Shown here piece by piece: positions 10,398 through 21,991 of a DNA stretch of 64,000 nucleotides; the first letter of the stretch is position 1; every line of letters starts with the position of its first letter. The notes under the pieces are model-generated. The model made no database searches, was not told where the DNA came from, and worked only from the letters and a program-made list of their open reading frames with translations. Source of the DNA: Cladosporium sp. IMV 00045. Its lineage: Eukaryota; Ascomycota; Dothideomycetes; Cladosporiales; Cladosporiaceae. Location of the stretch: positions 1 through 64,000 of the forward strand of contig MSJI02000645.1 of NCBI GenBank assembly GCA_001931905.2. Direction: 5' to 3'. Position numbers and translations under genes: made by a program.

Positions 10398-11988
10398 CTT
10401 GATTCTTTCGCGGAGGCAGCACGCAAGAGCACGCAATAGATCCAAGAAGGACGGGGATTACGTCAGGGGCAATAGCAATAAGAGATGGGAAGGTAATATA
10501 TGTGTGTGAGATGGGATGCTTTCTTTGATGAAATTGTGTGAGGAGACTTTGTGTGTACGTTGTAGCTGACCAAACCGCAGTCTGATACTTTGCCAGCTTT
10601 GTCGATGATGTCGAGAGGAGTCTACGGGGCACCCGAGGAAGACCACACCTTGTAATATCAGCGTAATATGGCTCGCGGCGGCACATAACTCGACACTCCA
10701 AAAGGCAAAGCGGAGACCTGTCCGGGCAAATGGTCCCTTACAGCATGCGGTCCCGCCTGTTCTCTGCTGTGAGAGCATTCGTTAACGCATCCCGCAGATG
10801 GATCTCTCTAGTGTCGGTTGATTCAGCAGCGGCAGCAGCAAGGCCTAGGCAGATCTTGGTAAGGTGACACCTGTTCACTCAACATCTCGGTCTCGCGGCA
10901 AAGAGAGCGAATTCGCAAGCACCTTGTCATCTCACCTTACAAATCTGGCGCTCCGTCAGCCTATGCCCATGTCCGTAGCTTGAGCTGACGATTCGATGAA
11001 AGGGGAGATCCAGGCCCGTTTGTTTACAAATTCCCCCTCCAAAGCATGACGTTTATAGTGTGAGCTTCAGCCCCTCATCACGTCACGACTTCCAATCAAC
11101 CTCGTCCCGTTCTGCACGATGTGAGGCATTAAACCTTCTCAAATACTGCCACGGCTGCGGGTTGCTTAGGCGAAAGGCGCACCCGCGTGCAATCATTACA
11201 TTAGTACATTGCATGTGACTGGAGGATTCGTGTCAAAATCGCACGCGGTCTATCCAGGCGGCAGATCTGGGAGATCTTTCAAGCCTCCGTCCATCTGATA
11301 AAGCCGAGGTCTACCGATTCTGAACCACAACTCATCGAACATCCTACCAGACATGATAGTGGCCAAGGATGCTCTATAATGCTCTATTACCACGATCGAT
11401 CTTACTAAGGAGTAAACTCTCACGCTTATTACTAGGCTACGATATAGGGATTAATAGCTACTTCCCTAGGGATTCGCTTAATATATCGATATGTCTACTA
11501 AATAGATAGTATTCTCTTCGAGGGAAAAATAAACAAAAATCCGATTTTTAAATAGAGAAAGCAATAAGAAATCTCATTCTCTATCTTGAAAATATGATAT
11601 TATAAAGCGGTTGAAGGATACAGATTCAAAGGAAAGGCAATATCAGAGGTGGCTGCAAATTTGTGGCCCAGGATGATGAGTAGTAGCCAACGATGCTCTA
11701 CTACCCACGATTGATCTTACTGAGGAGTAGCCTCTCATGTTAATACAGGGCCACGAATGCTTTTGGCTCAGCTACCTTGGATAGATGAAAATCTCGTTCA
11801 CAAGACGCCTGCGTTGTTAGAAACAAACAGCGCCTGCGCTTCAAGCCCAAGAACAGAAACAAATTGCATTTACATGACAAGCATGTTCCAGCCGAAGTCA
11901 TTCATCACATTACTATCTATATCCACATCTCGATCATCCATCTAAATACAAACCCCATCTCCCTCCTCCCTCCCTCCCAACCACCCCC
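10398..11988. other. intergenic region between EGT1 and LCB3 (copy A)
   Basis: About 1.6 kb with the EGT1 promoter and the 3' flank of LCB3. The stretch to about 11360 aligns with 14204-15180 of copy B, with small indels. A TA-rich insert follows (see 11360-11760), then resumed similarity up to the LCB3 stop codon. I see no coding sequence or RNA gene. Confidence 0.6.
11360..11760. repeat. TA-rich insert flanked by an imperfect direct repeat, only in copy A
   Basis: Copy B has one short segment here (about 15178-15255, from GTGGCCAAC to CGCGAATGC). In copy A a related segment occurs twice, at about 11360-11443 and 11681-11760, enclosing about 240 bases rich in TA dinucleotides. No open frame or terminal inverted repeat is evident. 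It may be a degraded, RIP-mutated remnant, or a local duplication that captured a fragment; the sequence alone does not decide. Confidence 0.45.
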
Positions 11989-13691
11989 TCAAGCCAAGCC
12001 CAACTTAGCAAACAAAATCGGATTCCCCTCCACCGCCAGCCAGGCGATGCCCGCATACACGACGAGTTTGGTGATGACTTCCACGTCGTACCGGATGCGC
12101 GGCTTCTCCAGCGCGGAGAACATTTTGCGGTCGTCTTGCTGCTCGTCTTCTTTGCCGCTGTCGCTTGAGGTTGGGGTTGGTGGGGACTGAGTTGGTGAGG
12201 AGGGGTTTGAGGGGTGCTTTGTGTGTTGTTGGGAAGCCAGGGAGGCGAAAGGGCTGAGGAGCCCATCTGGAGTCTCGCTGTGTTGTTTGGGAGGGATGAG
12301 ACCGTCTCCATGCCGGGAAGTTCCAAGCGTACTCTCGCTCGCTGAGCTGCGACTGAGCTTGCTGGTTGCTGTGGTTGAGGAGAGGCTGTCTCGTCGTTTT
12401 TGTTCTCTGTTGGCAATGTACTCTCTAACATCGGCTTCCGATTGCGGGCCAACGGAAATGGTTCGCTTGCGTGTTTTGGAGAGCATCGCAGGGATCTCAG
12501 ACGCGGGCGGAAGAACGTTGTCATCCTTGCGGAGAGGTGGTACGCTCTTGTAGTATCTTCATGTCCTCAGTTAGCGCTTACCTTTGCCAAGGTCTGGCGG
12601 AGTTTCACTTACCTTGCTTGCAAGAAGTATCGCCGGGGCAGGCGGAATCCCCAGTGATCAACAAAACGAAATATGGGTGGCAAGAACCGCAGGCACAGTG
12701 GTTTCATGGCTGCTCGCCATAGAAAGATGATCAAAATGCCGACCACGACCTTGGCGACGCCCTTGCCGAAATCTTCACGTGTAGTCTCGGTCCAGTCGTT
12801 AGCACTCATATTGTCAAGCGCACCAAGATTCCCTGAGCTGTAATGCCAAACGCCAATCTGTATCCCCATGACCACTCCGATGAATGCAACGCTGTCATCA
12901 AAACAAGGGCAATTGTCTGCCGGTTCGGGATGGAATCGCACTGCGAGAGCGAGCACCACAACTGCTAGAGCCGGCCTTTGCCAATCTCCACTAATGATCC
13001 ATGCATCTATTGCTGGACCAACAGTTACCCGCAACCAGGTAATCAGGGCTCCTAGCAACCCTCCAAAGACCACGTCGAACCAGCCGTGCATGCCGCAATA
13101 AATTCTACCAATGCTGATCGAGATGGCGTAACAGTAGAAGGCCCCCGTCAGGAAGCTGTAGACGGATGGGTTCATCTCGCCTTTAGCCCCTTGAAGTTGA
13201 TAAAGACAGAATAGAGCGACAGACACCGCGTTGGTAGTGTGCGTAGACGGAAACCCATACTCCAACGCGGCCGAGCCAGACATTGTGATTCTCTGCAGCG
13301 GTGGCGAGAGAGGTCGAGGTAGGCAAAGCATATCCTTCACATAGCCACTCCAGTACACGCCCAAAGCCAGCATGTGCACGAGAGCAATGCCCACGCCGGG
13401 AAAGCCACACCAGAAGCATATCGGCAAGGCGGCCATGAAGAAAGTGTGCGTGCCCAGGTTGGCCGTCATGGCAAAGTACGAGTCAAGGACCGGCGAGCGG
13501 CATGTCGTCTGAATGGCGGCGAGGGATGGGGTTTCCAGGCGCACGATGGGAATCAAGCATTGCCGGAGGTGGTAGCGCCACGAAGGAAGCCGGGTCTGAT
13601 AGTGGTCGACGCCTTTGAGGCCGGCATCCGGGTCTTTGAAGGGCGAAGGAGTGCGCGACCAGGCGCGCCCATCGCTCCTGGTTGCGGACAT
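11989..13691 (-). CDS. LCB3: sphingoid long-chain base-1-phosphate phosphatase (Lcb3/Ysr2 type), copy A
   Basis: The model is complement(join(11989..12556,12613..13691)), 548 aa. It is a PAP2-superfamily enzyme of the ER membrane that dephosphorylates dihydrosphingosine- and phytosphingosine-1-phosphate in sphingolipid salvage. The three phosphatase motifs are visible: KxxxxxxRP (KDMLCLPRP, 119-127), PSTH (148-151) and GRxxxxxHxxxD (Arg196, His202, Asp206), set among several hydrophobic helices. The C-terminal exon carries a Ser/Pro-rich linker and a last hydrophobic segment (LVVYAGIAWLAVEG). The intron 12557-12612 has a GTAAGT donor; splicing gives LQARYYKS across the junction. The ATG at 13691 is only 40 bases from the assembly gap, so the promoter is missing here but the coding region is complete. 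Confidence 0.9.
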
Positions 13692-13731
13692 CAATGTTTC
13701 GCAAGGCAGAGAGGCTAGTAGGGCATCTGAA

Positions 13732-13751
13732 NNNNNNNNNNNNNNNNNNNN
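13732..13751. other. 20-N assembly gap, junction of block 1 and block 2
   Basis: Sequence to the left ends just upstream of LCB3 (copy A). Sequence to the right restarts inside EGT1 exon 2 (copy B), a position already passed at about 9948. The gap therefore joins two homeologous copies and does not bridge contiguous DNA. Confidence 0.95.
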
Positions 13752-14203
13752 GACACATTCTTGCGCGCGGACTCCAGGGCGTCCAGTAAGACTTTTACCT
13801 TGCGAAGGTTGCTTTGTTTGGGGTCAGTGATCGAGTCGCCAGGAAAAACAAAACAAGGGTTGTCAAAAAATCAAGAATGCAAAGAAGGAAAACGACAGCC
13901 TCACCCGCTGCCCAACTCCACGACCATAGCACCCTCAGGGATTCTCTCCGCGATCCTGGCCGCATACCGTTCGAGCACCTCGATCTCGTCGCCTGTGAGG
14001 TAATACTCGTCCAGGTACGTGATGCGCTCGAACAGCTTCAGGCCGGCGTCGTCGTAGAGCAACAGGGTGGGAAGGGTCTTCTCCCCACCGTCCTTGGAGG
14101 ACTGCAAGCCGTCGAGAATCAGCTGCTTGAGCTCAATGCTCGCGGCATCAGATCTGATGTCGATGATATTCGGAGTGTCTGCCTGAGGAGTGAGAGAACC
14201 CAT
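13752..14203 (-). CDS. egt1: Egt1 5' fragment, copy B (truncated by the gap)
   Basis: Exon 1 is 13905-14203 and the start of exon 2 is 13752-13811, separated by a 93-nt intron; both exon and intron lengths equal those of the complete gene at 7517-10397 (constant offset of 3806). Only about the first 120 residues are present, up to the beginning of the methyltransferase domain. The break is the assembly gap, so this should not be read as a pseudogene. Substitutions relative to copy A include Phe to Leu and Pro to Ser changes near residues 50-55. Confidence 0.9.
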
Positions 14204-15477
14204 CTTGATTCTTTCGCGGAGGCAGCACGCAAGAGCACGCAATAGATCCAAGAAGGACGGGGATTACGTCAGGGGGCAACAACAATAAGAGAGGTGAAGG
14301 TAATATATATGTGTGAGTATGGGATGCTTTCTTTTGATGAGATTGTGTGAGGAGACTTTGTGTGTAACGTTGTAGCTGGCCAAACCGCAGTCTGATACTT
14401 TGCCAGCTTGTCGATGATGTCGGGAGGAGGCTACGGGGCACCCGAGGAAGACCTCACACCTTGTAATATCAGCGTAAGATGGCTCGCGGCGGCACACAAC
14501 TCGAAACGCTTCAAAAAAGGCAAAGCGGAGACCTGTCCGGGCAAATGGTCCCTTACAGCATGCGGTTCCGCCTGTTCTCTGCTGTGAGAGCATCTCGTTT
14601 ACGCATCCCGCAGATGGATCTCTCTAGTGTCGGTTGATTCAGCAGCGGCAGCAGCAGCAAGGCCTAGACAGATCTTGGTAAGGTAACACCTGTTCACTCA
14701 ACATCTCGGTCTCGCGGCAAGAAGAGCGAATCCGCGCAAGCGTCCTGTCATCTCACCTTACAAATCTGGCGCTCCGTCAGCCTATGCCCGTAGCTTATGC
14801 TGACGATTTACTTGAACGGATCCATGCCGTTTGTTTACAAATTCGACCAACTCCATGTCACCCCTCCAGAGCATGACGTTTATAGTGTGAGCTTCAGCCC
14901 CTCATCACGTCACGACTTCCAATCAACCTCGCCCCGTTCTGCACGATGTGAGGCATTAAACCTTCTCAAATGCTGCCACGGCTGCGAGTTGCTTAGGCGA
15001 AAGGCGTACCCGCGTGCGATTATTACATTAGCACTTTGCATGTGACTGGAGGATTCGTGACGAATAGCACGCAGTCTCTTCAGGCGGCAGATCTGGATCA
15101 CAGTTGGGAGAGATCTTTAAGCCTGCATCCATCTGATAAAGCCGAGGCCTACCGATCTTGTGCCAGAACTCATGGATATAGTGGCCAACCATGCTCTACT
15201 ACCCACGATAGATCTTACTGAGTAACCTCTCATGTTGATACAAGGCCGCGAATGCTTTTGGCTTAACTACCTTGGACACATCTACATCTTATCCATAAGA
15301 CGCCTGCGTTGCAGAAACAAACAGCGCTGCGATTCAAGCCAAAGAAACGTCTCCGATTCAAGTTATGACATGACAAGTATGTTCCAGCCGAAGTCGTTCA
15401 TCACATTACTACCTATGTTCACATCTCGACCCATCTAAGTACAAACCCCTTCTCCCTCCCCCCTCCCAACCACCCCC
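14204..15477. other. intergenic region between EGT1 and LCB3 (copy B)
   Basis: Aligns with 10398-11988 but is about 320 bases shorter because it lacks the TA-rich insert. Conserved parts include the EGT1-proximal 400 bases. I see no gene. Confidence 0.6.
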
Positions 15478-17168
15478 TCAAGCCAAGCCCAACTTAGCGA
15501 ACAAAATCGGATTCCCCTCCACCGCCAACCAAGCGATACCCGCATACACGACGAGTTTGGTGATGACTTCCACATCGTACCGGATGCGCGGCTTCTCCAG
15601 CGCGGAGAACATCTTGCGGTCGTCTTGCTGCTCGTCTTCTTTGCCGCTGTCGCTTGAGGTTGGGGTTGGTGGGGACTGTGTTGGGGGAGGGGGTTTTGCG
15701 TGTTGTTGGGAAGCCAGGGAGGCGAAGGGGCTGAGGAGCCCGTCTGGAGTCTCGCTATGTTGTTTGGGAGGGATGAGACCGTCTGCATGCCGGGAAGTTC
15801 CAAGCGTACTCTCGCTCGCTGAGCTGCGACTGAGCTTGCTGGTTGCTGTGGTTGAGGAAAGGCTGTCTCGTCGTTTTTGTTCCCTGTTGGCAATGTACTC
15901 TCTAACATCGGCTTCCGATTGCGGGCCAACGGAAACGGTTCGCTTGCGTGTCTTGGAGAGCATCGCAGGGATCTCAGACGCGGGCGGAAGAACGTTGTCA
16001 TCCTTGCGGAGAGGTGGTACGCTCTTGTAGTATCTTCATCACCTGAATTAGCGCTTACCTCTGCCAAAGTCTGGCGGAGTTTCACGTACCTTGCTTGCAA
16101 GAAGTATCGCCGGGGCAGACGGAATCCCCAGTGATCAACGAATCGAAATATGGGCGGCAAAAACCGCAAGCACAATGGCTTCATGGCTGCTCGCCATAGA
16201 AAGATAATCAAAATGCCCACAACGACCTTGGCGACGCCCTTGCCAAAGTCTTCACGTGTGATCTCGGTCCAGTCATTAGCGCTCATGTTGTCGAGTGCGC
16301 CGAGATCACCTGAGCTGTAATGCCAAACTCCAATCTGTATCCCCATGACGACTCCGATGAATGCAACGCTGTCGTCAAAACAAGGGCAATTGTCTGCCGG
16401 TTCGGGATGGAACCGCACTGCGAGAGCGAGCACCACGACTGCTAGAGCAGGCCTTTGCCAATCTCCGCTGATGATCCATGCATCTATTGCTGGACCAACA
16501 GTTACCCGCAGCCAGGTAATCAGGGCTCCTAGCAACCCTCCAAAGACCACGTCGAACCAGCCGTGCATGCCGCAATAAATTCTACCAATGCTGATCGAGA
16601 TTGCATAACAGTAGAAGGCCCCCGTCAGGAAGTTGTAGACCGATGAGTTCATCTCGCCTTTAGCCCCTTGAAGTTGATAAAGGCAGAAAAGAGCGACAGA
16701 CACCGCGTTGGTAGTGTGCGTAGATGGAAAACCATACTCCAACGCGGCTGAGCCAGACATTGTGATTCTCTGCAGCGGTGGCGAGAGAGGGCGAGGTAGG
16801 CAAAGCAAATCCTTGACATAGCCACTCCAGTACACGCCCAAAGCCAGCATGTGCACGAGAGCAATGCCCACGCCGGGAAATCCGCACCAGAAGCATATGG
16901 GCAAGGCGGCCATGAAGAAAGTGTGCGTGCCCAGGTTGGCCGTCATGGCGAAGTACGAGTCAAGGACCGGCGAGCGGCATGTCGTCTGAACGGCCGCGAG
17001 GGATGGGGTTTCCAGGCGCACGATGGGAATCAAGCATTGCCGGAGGTGGTAGCGCCACGAAGGAAGCCGGGTCTGATAGTGGTCGACGCCTTTGAGGCCG
17101 GCATCTGGGTCTTTGAAGGGCGAAGGAGTGCGCGACCAGGCGCGCCCATCGCTCCTGGCTGCGGACAT
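15478..17168 (-). CDS. LCB3: sphingoid long-chain base-1-phosphate phosphatase (Lcb3/Ysr2 type), copy B
   Basis: The model is complement(join(15478..16033,16090..17168)), 544 aa. The three PAP2 motifs are the same as in copy A. The differences are mostly silent, plus a shorter Pro-rich linker in the C-terminal exon and a GTACGT instead of GTAAGT intron donor. The frame is open further upstream, but the first ATG is at 17168 (MSAARSDG). Skipping the intron also leaves an open frame to 15435, but that reading loses the conserved C-terminal hydrophobic segment, so the spliced form is preferred. Divergent from RHO4 with about 1 kb between the starts. Confidence 0.9.
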
Positions 17169-18215
17169 CAATGTTTCGCAAGGCAGAGAGGCTAGTAGGG
17201 CATCTGAAGCCGGTCGAAGGGCCAAGTACGGAGATTGACAAGGGCGCGGCGTGGACGGGTTAGGAGGATCAGTCAGCCAGCCAGCCAGCCAGCCAGCGCA
17301 AGTCCCGGGAGCCGGTTTGGGGATACGCGCGCGGGCAGCGTGATGGCAGGAAACTGCTGTCTAGAGTCCGACCATGACGGTATGTGCGGTCGAGTGGTGG
17401 TGCGGGCGTTCAGAAAATGACGGCAAGGCTGATGGCTCGAGCGAAACTAATAATCATTTGCGCGGACTGTGTGGGCTGCGCCGTGCTGTGCGCTCGGTGA
17501 GAACTTGAAGCTGGGGGTGAGAGACGAACATCATCGCCGTCTTGCTTCGCTTCCCCAGCTTGGGCAGCGGCGTTGAGTGCCTGACGGGTGAGTGAACGCT
17601 ACAACCACGAGGTATCTCACCTTATCTGATTGCTCTCCCATATCCAAATGGAGGTACCTATATATGGTAGTATGAGGAGAAGGGTCACGGGAAGGACTTC
17701 CTAAAAAGCATCTGCTATTTACTAGCACGCTCGTTGTCGGGATATCATCTGGAGCAAGCGCCACCAGCATCATCGCATTTCCAGGAATTTCACCATGGCA
17801 TCGAGTAATAAATGGGAATTATTAGTGTTCAGCTACCTACGTATAGGTGGGTTCGATCGTCCGATGATGTCCGTGTGTTCACAACGGCTACCAGCCCCAG
17901 GAATAATCGACGAGCATCGACGGGCTCGCCGAGCCTTCTCTTATTGCCCGGGCAACGCCCAAAAGCCCGAAGCAACAAGGCAAGCCAAGGTTGTCACGCT
18001 CTCGACCACAGCACCACCACATTCTCGAGCAAAGTCTCACCAACGAAAGACTCACCAGAAACATTTGTTCCAATTATCCATCCCAGCATTCCAGAAACGG
18101 CATACTCAGGCCTAGCCTACCTCATTCCAAGCCAGAGGGAACAAACGCGCCAGCACCACCCGCCAAATAATACACCAAAACACCTTTTTCCCTACTACTT
18201 CGCCCTGCGCCCAGC
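17169..18215. promoter_or_regulatory. divergent intergenic region, LCB3 (-) and RHO4 (+), copy B
   Basis: About 1.05 kb separating two head-to-head genes, so it must hold both promoters. The only distinct element is the CAGC microsatellite at 17274-17297. The RHO4-proximal 300 bases are C/A-rich (CCAC, AACCAC), as expected for a fungal 5' leader. The copy A equivalent is missing from the assembly. Confidence 0.5.
17274..17297. repeat. (CAGC)6 microsatellite
   Basis: Six perfect tandem copies of CAGC about 106 bases upstream of the LCB3 start (on the opposite strand, GCTG repeats in the leader). Useful as a length-variable marker. Confidence 0.9.
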
Positions 18216-19140
18216 ATGTCGGTGCAAGCCGTCCAAAACAGCGAAAATGGCCGTCGCAAGAACAGCGTCAGCGCCAAATCCTACCACACTCGCACCGACA
18301 GCTACAACAGACGGAGCACCAGAGGCTCAGACGGCACCCTCAACACCACCGCCTCAAGCAGCGCACGCACAAACATCACGGCCCCGCCGGAGTACAGCAA
18401 GAAGTTCGTCGTCGTCGGCGACGGTGGATGCGGAAAGACTTGCCTTTTGATCAGCTACAGCCAGGGTGTCTTCCCAGAGGTAAGTGATCGTGATGGTGCT
18501 TGAGGTCGATAGGAAGTGAATTCTAACCATTTCCACAGAGATACGTACCCACGGTGTTTGAGAACTACATCACTCAGGTCGAGCACAAGGGAACCGGCAA
18601 GGGTGTCGAGCTCGCACTTTGGGACACGGCCGGACAGGAGGAATACGACAGACTGCGACCCCTCTCATACCCCGAGACCGACCTGCTTTTCGTCTGCTTC
18701 GCCATTGACTGCCCCAACTCGCTCGAAAACGTCCTGGACAAGGTATGCAGCATCGGATCATCTTCTCTTTTACAACTCTTACTGACTCATCCCAGTGGTA
18801 CCCCGAAGTGCTTCATTTCTGCCCAACCACCCCCATCATCCTCTGCGGCCTCAAATCCGACCTCCGACACAAGCGCACCTGCATCGAGCTCCTGAAAACC
18901 CAAGGCCTCACGCCCGTCACCCAACAACAAGGCAAGACCGTCGCCGCCAAGATGGGCGCCAAGTACATGGAGTGCTCCTCCAAGGAGATGACGGGCGTGC
19001 ACGACATCTTCGACACCGCCATCGACATCACCGTGCGCGGCCAGGACGTCGTGGCCAGCTCGAGCTCGTCGTCGTCAAAATCCGGCGAAGTCGTCATGCC
19101 GGCGCGGAAAAAGAGAAGTAAGATGTGCAGCATCCTCTGA
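18216..19140 (+). CDS. RHO4: Rho-family GTPase, Rho4 type, copy B
   Basis: The model is join(18216..18479,18539..18742,18796..19140), 270 aa. A Ser/Arg-rich N-terminal extension of about 60 residues, typical of Rho4, precedes the G domain. It shows GDGGCGKT (68-75), [16 protein letters not shown] (from 117), LKSD (175-178) in the base-recognition position and CSS in G5. The C-terminus has a poly-Ser stretch, a basic RKKRSK segment and a CSIL prenylation box (267-270; the terminal Leu favours geranylgeranyl). Rho4 acts at the plasma membrane and septum in actin organisation, septation and secretion. Introns are 59 and 53 nt with GTAAGT and GTATGC donors. A 3' fragment of the other copy begins at 29694. 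Confidence 0.93.
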
Positions 19141-19696
19141 GCAATACCGCCAGACGCACTGCTCTCACGTTTTTGTTTCTGTCTTCCTCTTCCTTCCGCT
19201 CCGTGAGTCTCTTCCTCTCGAAATGGAGCAGTTTCGTTGACCGGAAGTTTCTGTAACCGAGTAGATGATCAAGTCGGGCCTTGTCCTCCGTCGACGCTCT
19301 TGCGAGATGTCGGATACCTGCGCATGTTCATGCGCGGCATGAGGGAGTACCTTTGGGCTGGTTTTGGGCGTTCATAAAGGGCATTCGGCATATTTGTTGT
19401 TTTTGGTTTTTTGCGAGAAACTAGCGGCGAGGGGTGTTTTTCTCTTTTTCTTCTTGCTCTGCTGATTTCCCTTTTTCCTTTGTTTTTCCTTTTGTTATAT
19501 TGACGATTGAATAGCGAGCCGGGCTGGTGGGTGGGATAACCTTAGCCAGAGACGCGAAGGCTTCTCCGCCAGACAGGTTCATTTGTTTGTGTAACGGCCA
19601 TAATGAGAAGCATGTGCATTATCTTTCCACAAATCGAACAGCTTTCGTGATGTTTTGCTTTCGTCTTCGAGTGACTTCCAATCGCATTCTCATATC
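19141..19696. other. intergenic region between convergent RHO4 and DAD1 (copy B)
   Basis: Contains both 3' UTRs, with T-rich tracts at about 19380-19500 that fit polyadenylation/termination regions. Aligns with 30003-30557. I see no gene. Confidence 0.5.
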
Positions 19697-20018
19697 TCAT
19701 GAGCGTTCATTCTGCGCTCCCTCTCTGGCATCTTCCTTCGGCGCGTCCGGGTCTTTGGCCATGACATTCTCGAACTGCGACCACAGGCTCTCGACTTGAT
19801 TGAACTCGTTGCCGACCTAAGAGACCATCAGTGCACGCTCAAAAATCGCACATCGGGGCACCGTCTGCTCATACCGCTATCACGCCTTCGAGACTGCGGT
19901 TCAGTCTGTTCATGTTCTGCAGCACGTTCTCCAGGCTCTGCGCGACTTCGCCGACGAGCAGCTCGCGCTGCTGCTCAAAGTAGGGCTTCTCGTTGGAAGA
20001 CAAGTTTGTGGAAGTCAT
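19697..20018 (-). CDS. DAD1: DASH/Dam1 complex subunit Dad1, copy B
   Basis: The model is complement(join(19697..19816,19875..20018)), 87 aa, with one 58-nt intron. The core [20 protein letters not shown] followed by [15 protein letters not shown] and [12 protein letters not shown] is the diagnostic Dad1 pattern of a short helix pair. Dad1 belongs to the ten-protein fungal DASH ring that couples kinetochores to microtubules in mitosis. It is divergent from PEX12 over about 250 bases. The coding exons are easy to miss because each is under 150 bases. Confidence 0.92.
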
Positions 20019-20264
20019 TATTGTAGATTATTGCGCGATGTGTGTGTACTTTGACGAGAGGGAGAGGGTTTCCTGACGATGTTTCGACGTGCCGTTTCAC
20101 GAGCAGCCCACGCAACAACAGCGAGTCAGCTCTCATCTCAACCCGGAATGGGAAGTCGCGTGGGCCGAGGCTTGCGTTCGGGCTTTGAGCGTCCTCTCCA
20201 ACTCGACCTGCCCTCTCTCTCTTCGCCATACAATGCGCACAACCCACGCAATCCTCCCCTCAAA
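20019..20264. promoter_or_regulatory. shared divergent promoter of DAD1 and PEX12 (copy B)
   Basis: 246 bases between the two ATGs. The frame upstream of the PEX12 ATG is open back to 20079, but the corresponding region of copy A (30884-31147) carries an insertion that changes the frame, so it is treated as leader rather than protein. Confidence 0.6.
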
Positions 20265-21677
20265 ATGGAGTTCATGACCTCCCTGCAAGGCGGCATCGAC
20301 GATCAAAAGCCGTCCCTCTTCGAAGTGCTGTCCGAACAGCAGCTCAACTCGCTCATACCGCCCTCCCTCCGTTATCTCCTCGCCATTGCGACACACCGAC
20401 ACCCGCGATACTTGCTGCGAGTCCTCAACTCGTTCGACGAACTCTACGCTCTCCTTTCTCTCGTCGTTGAACGGTACTATCTCAAAGTCTACGGCGGAGG
20501 CTTCACCGAGAACTTCTACGGTCTCAAGCGCGAGCGAGTCTTGCGAGTCAAGGGCGGAGAGGTGCCGAGAGCGCAATTGGGCGCGCCGAATGAGATCAGG
20601 GAGACTCTGCGATTGAGGAATGGCGATGTGTGGAAGAACCTGGCCGTGATGGTGGGCTTGCCCTATATCAAGAGAAAGCTAGACGAGGCGTACGAAGTGC
20701 ACGCCTCTGGTGTGAACTTGCTTGGACCATCTTATCAAGATCGCGACAGGTATCCTGCCGATGGCACAGTGAAGGAACGGCTACTCTGGTTCTACAAGTG
20801 GTTTTTGCGCAGGGTTTACCCGTCCGTCAACGCGGCGTATTACTTCTCCATGCTGGCTTTCAATCTGGCTTATCTCTTCGACGGGTCGAAATATCACTCG
20901 CCGTGGCTCTGGGTCATAGGGTCGCGCATACGGAGAATGAACGGTGCGGATTACAGAGCGATAGATCTCGCTGCGCAGCCGAAGCCGCCCCCAGCGCGGC
21001 CTGGTGCGAGGCCGGGTCAGACGAACTCGATTTTCAGCCGGCGTGTTCTGAGCGACACGATCATGCCACAAGTGTTTGGCAGTCTGAAGATTCTCCTGCC
21101 GACTTCCATCTTCGCGCTCAAATTTCTAGAGTGGTGGTATAATTCGGATTTCGCCCGGCAGCTGTCAAGGCGAACCAACGAGGGCTTGGACCTCCCACCA
21201 CCCACAGTCTCTGGCCTGCCTGTGCCTCCAGCACCTTCAAAACCGACCGAATCGAGCGAAAAGGAGCAGCCCGAGAAATCTGCCCTCAGACGTGACTCCG
21301 GACTCGGAGGGCCTCCCATATCAAGCAAAACGCACCTCCCCATCCTCACAGTCCCGGCTCCCGCCCGCGCCACGGACGAAAGCCCAAATACAACCTCCCT
21401 CTGCCCTATCTGTGTATCGGAGATCAAGACTGCCACAGCAGCGCAGACTGGTTTCGTGTACTGCTACACCTGCATTTTCAGGTGGGTCGAGGGCACGCAT
21501 CCGCGACAGGAAGCTTTCATGGAAGGCAGCGCGGAGGAAGAGGAAGGCGTCAAGGGTTGGCTGGAAGAATGCGGTGGGAGCCGAGCTGGCAAGTGGGAGA
21601 GTGGCGAGGGCCGTGATGCTGTGACGGGTCGCAGGGTGTTGGGCGGCACTAGTGGCTTGAGGAGAGTTATGGTGTGA
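20265..21677 (+). CDS. PEX12: peroxisome assembly protein Pex12 (RING-type), copy B
   Basis: Intronless, 470 aa from the ATG at 20265 ([10 protein letters not shown]). The Pex2/Pex12 N-terminal region ([20 protein letters not shown]) is followed by hydrophobic helices and the [15 protein letters not shown] motif typical of Pex12. The C-terminal RING-like domain is reduced (CPIC at 380-383, CYTC at 400-403), as in Pex12, which lacks some zinc ligands. Pex12 forms the peroxisomal membrane ubiquitin ligase with Pex2 and Pex10, which recycles the Pex5 import receptor. An upstream in-frame ATG at 20079 would add 62 residues, but it is not conserved in the paired copy, so the later start was chosen. 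Confidence 0.93.
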   Translation: MEFMTSLQGGIDDQKPSLFEVLSEQQLNSLIPPSLRYLLAIATHRHPRYLLRVLNSFDELYALLSLVVERYYLKVYGGGFTENFYGLKRERVLRVKGGEVPRAQLGAPNEIRETLRLRNGDVWKNLAVMVGLPYIKRKLDEAYEVHASGVNLLGPSYQDRDRYPADGTVKERLLWFYKWFLRRVYPSVNAAYYFSMLAFNLAYLFDGSKYHSPWLWVIGSRIRRMNGADYRAIDLAAQPKPPPARPGARPGQTNSIFSRRVLSDTIMPQVFGSLKILLPTSIFALKFLEWWYNSDFARQLSRRTNEGLDLPPPTVSGLPVPPAPSKPTESSEKEQPEKSALRRDSGLGGPPISSKTHLPILTVPAPARATDESPNTTSLCPICVSEIKTATAAQTGFVYCYTCIFRWVEGTHPRQEAFMEGSAEEEEGVKGWLEECGGSRAGKWESGEGRDAVTGRRVLGGTSGLRRVMV

Positions 21678-21991
21678 GGCTTTGCAGGCATCATCTCAGG
21701 TCTGAATATGCGCCTCGCCATCTTGAAGGGTTGCTACTGGGAACAGCGACCGTGCCTAACAAAGACCCGCTGCACTGCATCAAGCTATGATCCGCGTCAT
21801 TGCCCAATGCATCCTGCGGTCAGCCTCACGGCTATCTAGAGTCAGCCTCACGGCTTACTAGAAAAGCATCACGCCGGTTCAGAACAGACGCCGACTCCGT
21901 CCAGCATTCGAGTCTGCTGCACATAAACAACTGTGCCAGCCTTGGCTTGGATAAATCGTTCCTCACACAATCACATGCAACACCCGCCGCC
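21678..21991. other. intergenic region between PEX12 and the alpha/beta hydrolase (copy B)
   Basis: Promoter region of the downstream hydrolase. It contains a perfect 15-base direct repeat (GTCAGCCTCACGGCT) at 21819-21833 and 21841-21855. The same pair is kept in copy A at 32703-32739. Confidence 0.6.

Noticed and set aside
15435..17225. Unspliced 596-codon reading of LCB3 copy B
   Set aside because: It begins with TTG rather than ATG and reads through the intron into a frame without the conserved C-terminal hydrophobic segment. The spliced model from 17168 is conserved in both copies.
17812..18450. 212-codon plus-strand frame overlapping the RHO4 start
   Set aside because: Different frame from the GTPase; low-complexity Ser/Thr/Pro peptide without a domain. 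The RHO4 frame from 18216 matches the family.
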